A stretch of DNA of 64,000 nucleotides from Antedon mediterranea (Eukaryota > Echinodermata > Crinoidea > Comatulida > Antedonidae): the NCBI RefSeq assembly GCF_964355755.1, contig NC_092678.1:24532365-24596364 (forward strand). Direction: 5' to 3'. The position numbers and the translations under genes are program-made. The notes under the pieces are model-generated. The model made no database searches. It saw only the letters and a program-made list of their open reading frames with translations, and was not told the origin of the DNA. Positions 11,396-23,300 of this stretch are shown piece by piece (the first letter of the stretch is position 1; each line of letters begins with the position of its first letter).

Positions 11396-14300
11396 ATGAA
11401 TTTCGAAATTCCGCCAGGCCTCACCGATTTGTTGCAGGACTTCACGGTCTCTGTGCTGAAGGAGAAACCAGATGACTTGGTAGATTTTGCGGCAGAATAT
11501 TTTAATAAACTTAAGGAAAATAAAGGAAATTTATCTTCAAATAAGCGAGAGGTGGCATTTGAAGACGATGTGCAATCTGATGAAGAATTCGCTGAACCGC
11601 CACCAGGTTAGTTTGTTGAAAAGATAACCTTTTTCTGCCATCATCACCGTCCAAGTCGGCCGCGACGGAATGGAAGTGGCGTAGCCCTAGGACAAGGTCG
11701 AGGGCCTAGGCCTAGACTAGAGAATAAATATAGATTGAATAGCTTCCTAATTTGGGTTCATAGATGATGATTTATGCAATTTCTTGAAGGTAGTTTTGTT
11801 TCATGTAATAATAAACTAAATCAGGTTGTGTGTGTCACTTTTTTTTCAGCAAAATATGCTCAGAAGAATGAGTTTGGTTACCACATACCCCCTCCCACCC
11901 CTTTGCCATTTTCAATCACTTGAGCATCTGCACGATTTGTTATAATAAAAGCCAAATTATCTACCTAACCCTGTAATAATTCACCAATGTACTAAACCTG
12001 GTTAATCTACAAGGACCTACCTAATTAAAATAGTAATAATTTTTACAAAATTTATTCTAAATATATTAATTGTTTACTCTGTTTATTTTATAGATCTTCC
12101 AAAGAGATATGCAGCAGGACGAAGAAAATCAGGTGTGTATATTTTAAATTATAGTATAGTGTATAGTATTTCCAAAATAAACTCAATTTAATGATAAAGT
12201 ACAAATAATTTATGATAAAAAAAACAGAAATCAGTATTATTTCCTATCATATCAATTAATGTCTGGCAGAGCATGAACTCTATTACTTCTGATTATTATC
12301 GTTGTATGGTATTTTGTGAGGGAATTTTTTTTCTTTTACAGTTCAGTAATAGAGTACTTTTCTTTACCTCTGTGTGTAATAAATATGTATATGTAATCAT
12401 ACTGTATGTCATTCAAAGTTGAACACTTTGTTCAAGTGTGGTTTATTTCTTTTTATTATAACCTTGGCCCACAGTCTTTAATGCATTTTTGTCATAGTTT
12501 AATACAGTGAAGTGCATATAGTATTATTAATTCTACAAAATTGAATATATACCAAAGAAAGACTAGGAAAGCATAGTGGAAGCAATTGCAGTATACCATA
12601 ATTTACTGTAGTTGGAAAATCATGGACACTATCCTGTTGTTACAGTATAAAAACTATGGAAGAGTCAATATCTAAATCTCCCAAAATAAAAATTCCTTGA
12701 AAACCAATTTTAGCCCAGCCAAATAGTATGGAGTAACTTAATGCAAAGCCAAAGGGAAAGTTAGTTTGAGCAAGCCAAATGGTGTCTAGTTTGACCTGGG
12801 TAGCCAAATGGTGTCTAGTTTGGGCAAGCCAAATGGTGTCTAGTTTGGGCAAGCCAAATAGTGTCTAGTTTGACCTGGGTAGCCAAAGTAATTTTTGCTG
12901 TTATTATTGAAGTCGGAGTCAAACCATTCCTAGTAATATAACTTACAAATCTATTGAGATTTTTTATAGACAAATGCGTGTAGGTTGACCATACCCCTAC
13001 AAACAAGTAATGATTTTTTAACTAAACTGCAAGCACAATCACACACCTACTGTATTGATGATAGAAGAACGTCCCTTGCCATAGCCTAGCAGTATACAAT
13101 ATGTCACTGTGCATTACGTAGTCTCTGTGTGTTGATACATTGGTTAATGCATTACTAAATGTTTACATAACCCTTTGTTTACTCTGTCCACTAATTAACT
13201 ATCCTTTGTTATTCAACATGATTGTTGCAACATTTTACACATATTATAATTTCTGCACTTACTTCTGCATCATACAGTACAGTACATACATTCACTGTAC
13301 AGTACATTCACTGTACAGTATATCTACTATACAGTACATTCACTGTACAGTACATTCACTGTACAGTACATTCACTGTACAGTACATTCACTGTACAGTA
13401 CATTCACTGTACAGTACATTCACTGTACAGTATGATAACACTAAACTCCACATTTGTTACACCGTTTCTTTCTCCTAAACTGCATGACCTATTTCTTGCC
13501 AGACCTTTTGATCATCTTTTATTGATTTGCCTATGATGATACATTTTTTAATAAGACCAATATACTAATTAGTGATTCAGTAACTCTTGGCCAAATTCTT
13601 GACACCATGATAAGGTCGCTGAGAGGTCATTATGAATTCATTAATTAGATCATGCCCAGCCATATTGAGTATAAACCATAGAATATGTTATAAGTAGGAT
13701 GTTAGTAGTTGGCAATATATCCAGCAGCAACTAATACAAAATGTATTCATATTTGTTTATATGTTGGAACTCCAGCCATTTAATAATTAATAAACTGTTA
13801 TTAGTGTACAATAAGTTCAAAGGTCAAGCTATTAACTGTAGTACTGAGAGTAGAAAATTCTTCCAATATTTGTAGTAAGTGATTCTTTACCAGGTCAATA
13901 TAGTCCTTTCCCCTTTCTTAATAATCAAACATCACATTACTGTCAAGTTGTGTTAATAAACAATTGAACTTGAACCATTATATTATTGAACAAAATAAAA
14001 AAAATAGGTCATTTTAAAGTACTACTGCAGTATTCTGTAACTGACTATTATTTATTGATCTAAAGAATAATTATACTATAAATGTACTGTAATGAATAAT
14101 TGGTACTGTAAATTGAGTGCAAGTCCATTAAAAGCTTTTCCTTTTCCATTAAAAAGTTAACAATAAACGTATGTATTGATTTAAGAAAAAAATAAGCAAC
14201 CACACTTTACCACCACTACAGTATCCAGAGTGTACATCATCATAAAATAAATTAAGAGTTAGACTACATTAAAAAATTTTGTTTAGCAAAATTGCTAATC

Positions 14301-17300
14301 AAACTGATTGTTGAGTCAAGAAACATAGTTTTGTATTGCAATTTTTGCTACACATTTTGCGAAATGTGTAGCAATATGGTTGTTTTGTATAGCTTTTTGC
14401 TATGCTGCACTGGCGAAATTATTCCCTGGGTATTATATTGTCTTATTTTGTAATTGGTATAAACTTGATATTGAATGTCATGAGTGTTTGTACAGTAATA
14501 CTACCAGGAAGTGTTGGATAATAATCTGAATGCTAAATGCAAGCATAGGGTGTGTACTGTAACAGGAAAGATACAGTCTCTATTATTCACAGAATGTATA
14601 ATACGTCTGTACATACAACAATCCTATTTGAAGACTCTTTCGTCTCTTCCCAGAATTGTTTTTAACGTCACAACTTGTAACACTTTTTACTTTTTCTCCC
14701 ACTCCTTCTTCCACAGTGTCATGATTTTAAGAACTATATCGCTCCTTTGTGCCCACTCTTTCCCACCTTTTCCCAGAATTTATTCCATTTCATTGTTTAA
14801 TATTATTAATAATAGATACTTTAATAATTAATAAACTGTACTGTGAAGTAACAACATCATGTCAATTTAATAAGTGCTATCATGCACATTGCAACTATAT
14901 AACCCAGGGAAAAATTTCATTTTAAAATTTTGTTTAGCAATTATTGCTAATCAAACTGATTTTTTAGTCGAGAAACATAGTTTTGTATTGTATTTTTTGC
15001 TACACAATTTTAGAAATATGTAGCAATAAGGTTTTTTTGTATAGCTTTTTGCTATGCTACACTGGCGAAATTATTCCCTGTAACCACATCATCTTATCCC
15101 ATTGAGTAGTCGGCCATCATTTATTTAATTTTTTCCCGAGTATAAGAAGAATAGCCACCCTATACAGTAGTATTCACTCATTGAGTACAACAGATAAGAA
15201 GAATAAGCCACCCTTAGTATTCACTCAGTATAATGTGCAAAGGCCTGCAGCCTTTAGTGGAAACATAGCACTGCATCACAGTACAGTCGGGCATATTTGA
15301 TGGCTAGTTCTTTAAGAACTATGCCTCGTTAATACGTAACTTAATCTTCTGTTTTCAGCAATTACTGGTTGCTGGTAAAAAGCTCCTAAATTTACAATAC
15401 TTGAAAACATATTGTCAACAATAGTCAAATATTTATCACAGTATTATTATTGCACATTGTATTTTTGTTAACCTTTTTATAAACCGCTTTGAAAACGTAA
15501 CATATTTTGGTTTATAACATATTTCTCATGCCCACTTTATTTAGTCTACTACAGTGTACTGCACAAACTGTGAACATACTGTAGTTAACAGCAGTGTGTT
15601 TTTTCTTGTGTACTTTTCATAAACTTTAACTTTCAAGTTTATTTTACTTTCTTCCTGTCTTCATCTCTGATTAGTTTCCATTGTCTAATCAATAGAGAAG
15701 TGGTTACTTTTTACTTAGTCCACTGGACACAACGGTTTTCAGGTTGGCTAGCTAGCCAGTGATTGTTTTTACTAGAATTTGCAGGCTTTACTTGAATCCA
15801 GCAAAAGTGAACCTACAGTACTGATAGTATAGTAATGTTGATATTATAAAGTGAACCTACAGTACTGTAGTATAGTAATGTTGATATTATAAAGTTACAA
15901 AGAACACTATTGCTGGAGTTATACTAATTATTTTAATCTATTGGTCTTAATTTGAATTTACTCACAATCATTTACAAAATTGACAGTTTAAATTGATTTT
16001 TTAAAACCTAATTCTATTGTAAGTTTTGTGCCACACTACAATGGTTGTCTTGTTAAAGTGCTTTGTTATCGCAAGGTCAGTAGATACTGGACATTACTCA
16101 ATTGGCTTGACATTGATGTCCACAGTACTCCATGGTCGTATTTGATAAAATTACATAATCATTTTTTTTCTTTCTTTTTTAGTTTGTGCTGAACGTTATG
16201 ACCCTGATGCAGATGATGATGATTGTGAGAAGGTAATTCATATTTTTACTTAATGTAAATCCAAAGGCAAATTACTGAAAAATGTCAATGCTGTTGGTAT
16301 ACTATCAGTGGCTGGATCTCAATGGAGATACAAAAAAATATGCACTGAAAATGTCAATGTTGTTGGTATCAATGGCTGGATCTCAATGGAGATACAAAAA
16401 AATAAGCACTGAAAAATGACAATGCTGTGGGTATCAGTGGCTGGATCTCAATGGAGATACAAAAAAATAAGCACTGAAAAATGACAATGCTGTGGGTATC
16501 AGTGGCTGGATCTCAATGGAGATACACAAAAACTAAGCAAAAAATCAAAACGATAAAGTAAAAGAGCTTTTGGGCAATACTAGCACTTCATAATCATTAG
16601 GCTAAACAGACAAGCAAGACACTTTTACCCCCTTCCTTTCACAACACCATACAAAACTCCAGTTTAATTTGAAAGGGAGCTATGGTCTTTTTACATTCAA
16701 TTTTATTCATCAGATTTTATTTCTAAAGTTTAATTGAAAAAATACATCACTTGTATTATTTTGACAATTATTTTGATTGCGCTCAGCATCCTACACAGCA
16801 AAATTTTAATATCTTGAAAGTAATCTGGCGTATTTTGTAACTAAACAAATGTCTTGGAAACGAATTAACTTAATGTTTGAATTGGACCATCGTGTTCTGG
16901 CGCATGCCCAAACTCATTCGTAAAATTGATGTTAAATCAAGAGTTTATTAAGATATTTTTCATGCATACAATTAGTTTTTGTTTGTGAACAGTACAGTAT
17001 ACTGTCATATGCATTGGTTGCTTGATATCTCATTGTATCACTTTGTGACAATTTGTCTACCGCTGCGACCGTAACGTCTGCATTATAATTGCTTATAAAA
17101 TGTCTGAATATATTTTTGATGAGAAAGGTTCAAATGATCCTTCTTGTCGCGATACTGCTACTAGTTCGTTTTAATTAAGAATGTCAGAAACTCATTTTCT
17201 CTTAAATTGTTTGATTAAAGTATATGTTACAAATTAAAATTAGCATCAAAATATGATTGATGAAATTTTAAATTAATCAACTTACTGTATAAGTATGTAA

Positions 17301-20268
17301 TAATATCATAAATTGATTGCCCAATCAGTTGATGGTTTTGCCGTATCCAATCATTGGAAGATCTATGATTGCAAATTGGAGGGTGTTTTTATAGAGAAGC
17401 AATCAGGGGCGTGGAGTGGGTTGTCAAGTGGTTACGACACTTAACTATTATGTCGTGAGAGACCGGGTTCAATTCCCGACAACTGTAACAACATTTTCCT
17501 CTCTTAAAAAAAAAAAATGTCAGTGAAAAGACGATGATTTATTGTTTAATTTTTTTATTTTCCCGCAGGTTGTTCACCCGAAATCAGATGATCAGAGAAA
17601 TCGATTACAAACGGCAGTAAAACACATTCTTATCTTCAGAGCCTTAGACGATGTAAGTATTGAAAACAAATTTATTAAAGTCATTTTGTTCTTCATGTGG
17701 ATTTTAAGCTGTAAAAACATCTTGAATGTTGAAACATCGAAACAATAATTCATGTTTTTAACCTTTTTTTTTTTAGAAAATATAAATTAAAGTCATAGAA
17801 AACTTCTTTGTAAATCGTAAATAATTAAACTATCGTAGGAAAATAAAAATGTGGAAAACTCCTTCAGCGCTGCTGAGTTTAACGCAAATAGCGTGCACAA
17901 GGCAAGGGGGAAGATTTGGGAGCAAACGTCATAATGTGTAATAGCGTGCACAAGGCAAGGGGGAAGATTTGGGAGCAAACGTCATAATGTGTAATAGCGT
18001 GCACAAGGCAAGGGGGAAGATTTGGGAGCAAACGTCATAATGTGTAATAGCGTGCACAAGGCAAGGGGGAAGATTTGGGAGCAAACGTCATAATGTGTAA
18101 TAGCGTGCACAAGGCAAGGGGGAAGATTTGGGAGCAAACGTCATAATGTGTAATAGCGTGCACAAGGCAAGGGGGAAGATTTGGGAGCAAACGTCATAAT
18201 GTGTAATAGCGTGCACAAGGCATGGGGGAAGATTTGGGAGCAAACGTCATAATGTGTAATAGCGTGCACAAGGCATGGGGGAAGATTTGGGAGCAAACGT
18301 CATAATGTGTAATAGCGTGCCCAAGGCAAGGGGGAAGATTTGGGAGCAAACGTCATAATGTGTAATAGCGTGCACAAGGCATGGGGGAAGATTTGGGAGC
18401 AAACGTCATAATGTGTAATAGCGTGCACAAGGCATGGGGGAAGATTTGGGAGCAAACGTCATAATGTGTAATAGCGTGCACAAGGCATGGGGGAAGATTT
18501 GGGAGCAAACGTCATAATGTGTAATAGCGTGCACAAGGCAAGGGGGAAGATTTGGGAGCAAACGTCATAATGTGTAATAGCGTGCACAAGGCATGGGGGA
18601 AGATTTGGGAGCAAACGTCATAATGTGTAATAGCGTGCACAAGGCATGGGGGAAGATTTGGGAGCAAACGTCATAATGTGTAATAGCGTGCACAAGGCAA
18701 GGGGGAAGATTTGGGAGCAAACGTCATAATGTGTAATAGCGTGCACAAGGCAAGGGGGAAGATTTGGGAGCAAACGTCATAATGTGTAATAGCGTGCACA
18801 AGGCATGGGGGAAGATTTGGGAGCAAACGTCATAATGTGTAATAGCGTGCACAAGGCATGGGGGAAGATTTGGGAGCAAACGTCATAATGTGTAATACCG
18901 TGCACAAGGCAAGGGGGAAGATTTGGGAGCAAACGTCATAATGTGTAATAGCGTGCACAAGGCATGGGGGAAGATTTGGGAGCAAACGTCATAATGTGTA
19001 ATAGCGTGCACAAGGCATGGGGGGGTCATTCCATCTCAGTTCACCCAAAAAAAATGGAATTTTAAACCCTACCTCTTCCAATTTTGATGAAATTTGGTAT
19101 ATGGGTGATTCATAGCAATTAAAGCCAAAATTTCAAATTTTAACTTTATCGGACCAACGGTTTTCGAGATATCGCAATTTCAATTTTCGGTTTTTACGCA
19201 AAAAAGGGAGCGGCCGCCACGTTTCAAAGAGCTGTATCTCGGGAACTATAGGTTCGATTTTAAAAACAAAGGTATTTTTGTAAAGGGGAGACCATAAGGA
19301 ACCTAAATATACTAATTGTGTGTGTTTTATGTTAATTTTAAGTTGAATAAAACTTTGACATATATTTTGACCTTGAAATTGACCCCGTGGAACACGCCCG
19401 ATTTGTTGGTGACTATCACGAAAAATGTAGCCCTACTTGTCAACTACAACATATAAAAAAATTGGAGGGGTTTTTTTGTTTGTTTCCATGAAATTACAAT
19501 TTGAAGTTGACATACCTCTTCCTTTTAGTGTATTTTTGGTGGTGTTATATACTTATACACAGTGTGAACACTAACTGTTAAGGTGTCTTATTGTTACGCT
19601 TTCTCATCAGGCCCACTTAAACAGTAGATATACTTTGATATGAGAAATACTGGGTAACTCACATACTTTTCAAATCAATTTTGACACATAGTTTAGTGTC
19701 CTTGCTATGTTATTATGCATATTAATGCATAATAAGTGATTGCAGAGAACATACATCAGTTACTGATGCCTTTTTAAAGGTTGTCATCCCCTATTTAAAA
19801 TCAAAACTACCAACCATGAAAAAAGTTCATTATTTCACAGATGGATGTGGCGGCCAATACAAAAAAAAATATAACTTTATTAACCTTTGCCACCACCAGG
19901 AAGATTTTGGTTTAGACGCCGAGGGGAATTTTTTCGCTACATCACATGGCAAGAGTGCATGTGATGGCATAGGTGGAACAGTTAAGAGGCTTGTCACTAA
20001 GAGAAGCTTACAGCGTTTGACTGAATGTCATATTCTCACATCTCTCAGTATGTTCGACTACTGTGTAATTTTTTATTTTTATTTATGTCTTTAGGCAATG
20101 TGGCCAAGGATTACCAATAGTGAATTAATCACTGTCCTATCAGATAGGTGGTAATCCCCCTGATACAGGGGCTATTGTGTGAACCAGTTCACCGGGATAA
20201 CCCCCTACTCTTTTTCGAATAATGAACTGGGTTCTTTAAAGTACACACAGGTTATAACTGTGTACACT

Positions 20269-20302
<34 letters not shown>

Positions 20303-23300
20303 TTGTTCCACCACCAGAACTAGGAGCGAGTCGGCCTCGAACCCTTGCCGATGTTGTTGTTGGCTCTTTAGGTACGGTAAACGACGCCCCTGCCTTAACC
20401 GCTCGGCCATATGACTCGCTCATATGGACATTCCAGGCATCAACTTTTTTCATGTGGGAATAGATGAGGTATCTACTGTGGAAAAAGAAATAAAGCCGAG
20501 ATTCAACCTCGCCCAGACCATCAAGGGTACATTACAATATCATCGCTTTGTTCACGTTTATCTGGCACAGATGCAGGTCTACAAACTTAGTACCCAGATA
20601 AACCCTCCGGATGTGGTAGTGATTCAAGAATCTTTCAGTGATGAAAATGAAATTGTTGCTGATACACAACCCACCATTATTAGACTTCAGAATTTGTGTG
20701 CTGTAGTTATGATGGTGTCCCATTTGGTTGTGGATGTCTCAGAAGAGTTTGGGGATTATCAAATTAAATTTATGCATCCTCATGGGCCAGCGAAAATCTT
20801 TTATTGGCCGTCCAAAGAAGACTGTTGTTGGATTCCTGAATCAAATGTACATTGTATTATAGCCTCTCCGTTTATAAAATCCTCTTCGACTAGGAATTAC
20901 AGTAATTTCCCAAAATGAACGCCACAACATTTCTAAATACTGTTTGAATTGGCCAGATGACAAGGAGTAAAGGCCAGATAGACAATTGTAACATTATAAT
21001 AATATTTAGTTTGTAAATAAAATTATTTTTGGAATACATCAAATTGACATTGAAGTAATGCATGGACAGACACCAAAATACACTAAAATAACATAGTAAG
21101 GACACTAAACTATGTGTCAAAATTGATTTGAAAAGTATGTGAGTTACCCAGTATTTCTCATATCAAAATATATCTACTGTAGTGTTTAAGTGGGCCTGAT
21201 GAGAAAGCGTAACAATAAGACACCTTAACAGTTAGTGTTCACACTGTGTATAAGTATATAACAACACCAAAAAATACACTAAAAGGAAGAGGTATGTCAA
21301 CTTCAAATTGTAATTTCATGGAAACAAAGAAAAAAACCCCTCCAATTTTTTTATATGTTGTAGTTGACACGTAGGGCTACATTTTTCGTGATAGTCACCA
21401 ACAAATCGGGCGTGTTCCACGGTGTCAATTTCAAGGTCAAAATATATTTCAAAGTTTTATTAAACTTAAAATTAACATAAAACACACACAATTAGTATAT
21501 TTAGATTCCTTATGGTCTCCCCTTTACAAAAATACCTTTGCTTTTAAAATTGAACCTATAGTTCCCGAGATACAGCTCTTTGAAACGTGGCGGACGCGCC
21601 CTTTTTTGCGTAAAAACCGAAAATTGAAATTGCGATATCTCGAAAACCGTTGGTCCGATAAAGTTAAAATTTGAAATTTTGACTTTAATTGCTATGAATC
21701 ACCCATATACCAAATTTCATCAAAATTGGAAGAGGTAGGGTTTAACTCATTGGGTGATCTGAGATGGAATGACCCGGGGCAAGATTTGGGAGCAAACGTC
21801 ATAATGTGTAATAGCGTGCACAAGGCATGGGGGAAGATTTGGGAGCAAACGTCATAATGTGTAATAGCGTGCACAAGGCAAGGGGGAAGATTTGGGAGCA
21901 AACGTCATAATGTGTAATAGCGTGCACAAGGCAAGGGGGAAGATTTGGGAGCAAACGTCATAATGTGTAATAGCGTGCACAAGGCATGGGGGAAGATTTG
22001 GGTGCAAACGTCATAATGTGTAATAGCGTGCACAAGGCATGGGGGAAGATTTGGGAGCAAACGTCATAATGTGTAATAGCGTGCACAAGGCATGGGGGAA
22101 GATTTGGGAGCAAACGTCATAATGTGTAATAGTGTGCACAAGGCATGGGGGAAGATTTGGGAGCAAACGTCATAATATGTACGTATGTGATTTGTTGTTT
22201 GTACATACAGTACCGGACAGAATTATTGCAGATTTTGAACGCATTCAACGCATTGGTAAAGTGTTGACAACGCGTTGAAACTGCGTTGTCCGTTGGCGTT
22301 GAAAGTGTTGAGTTCGTTGAACTGTTTATTCAACCAACACAATGTGTTGCGTTGAGTTTGCGTTGAAATAACGAACAATCGGATTCGTATGGTATTTACA
22401 GATTGCCAGTGTGTATTAGTAGTAGTAGTAATAGTATAAAATACAGTATTACAAATATTTAAGAAAACAAACATAATGTGTATTTTTCCGCGGAAACCTA
22501 GCTTAATATATTACACTAGGCTAGGCCTACTACTAACGAGTAGGCCCCGTGTGTATATGAGCCGCGTCTGCCATCGCAGTTAAAAGTAGTGGTCATGTCC
22601 TTAATTACTGTGTGCCTATATTAACTGGAGTATTAAATACCAAAGTTAAGGCGGCGGTGAATCTTGGAGGCTAGGTCACATCGTAATTAATTATTTCCAA
22701 ACTAAAAACTTCGTAGTACTGTACTACATTTTTCTCGATTTATAAAAACAACGTAGCCTACACCCGCCGCCATGGAAGGCAACAATACACCACCAACATA
22801 ACGATCCAGCATGGTCGTCGTCTTTTTCACGCATGCTTTTCGTGACGTGAGGGACGAACTGATCGAAAGGTGAAGAGTTCATTCATTATGAAATAACGCG
22901 TAATTAAAAGGGAAAAAATCGTTTAGTTTTATTATTATCCATAAATATATCATTATCATGTATTATATTATAAATTAATTATTGTGATGCCTAACGTAAC
23001 CCATGCAGAGAAAAGCGTTAAATATAATAACCAAGAAATAGGAATGACCAATTTGATGACAATAGGCAATGTTAGGCGTTTTCTTTAAAATCAAAACCTG
23101 TGCCATACCATATTATTCACGCCAAGGTGTAACCCACAAATATTTGAATAACCAAACAATTCAGAATAAAGAACCACTTTATTCTGATGCAAGACAATAT
23201 TACAGGCGAGGTTTAGGCGTTTTCTCTTTAACATACTATTGTTTTGTTTCTTAATATAATTATATTGGCCTCCTCCTGAAACGGTATGAATGGGATGGGA

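Larger units (their letters stand above)
12133..16182 (+). other. PRKAR2 intron 2: repeat-filled, no nested gene
   Basis: A 4-kb phase-1 intron. It holds a ~30-bp minisatellite (12763-12890), a 16-bp minisatellite (13274-13430), two copies of a palindromic element (14271-14430 and 14903-15080) and a 43-bp duplication (15807-15894). No additional coding exon was recognised. Confidence 0.75.
19023..21775. mobile_element. Long-TIR DNA transposon inserted in the satellite
   Basis: It starts gggtcattccatctcag and ends ctgagatggaatgaccc. The inverted repeats are about 690 bp (19023-19712 and 21090-21775) with roughly 90% or better identity by eye. It splits the 53-bp satellite. GGGG flanks both ends, but the target is G-rich, so the duplication is ambiguous. 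The interior holds the 3' part of a transposon-encoded protein; the 5' part is missing, so this is an internally deleted copy. The superfamily is not assigned. Confidence 0.85.

Noticed and set aside
13140-13536. Two overlapping ORFs over 100 codons
   Set aside because: Both are produced by the 16-bp minisatellite, which lacks stops in two frames.
17401-17485. Possible tRNA genes (also 26212, 45196, 50041, 20330-20425)
   Set aside because: A and B boxes are present, but cloverleaf pairing is poor or the sequence continues into SINE bodies and A-rich tails. They are better described as tRNA-derived SINEs.
17887-22176. CRISPR-like appearance of the 53-bp array
   Set aside because: There are no unique spacers: the whole 53-bp unit repeats. 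The locus is an intron of a metazoan gene.
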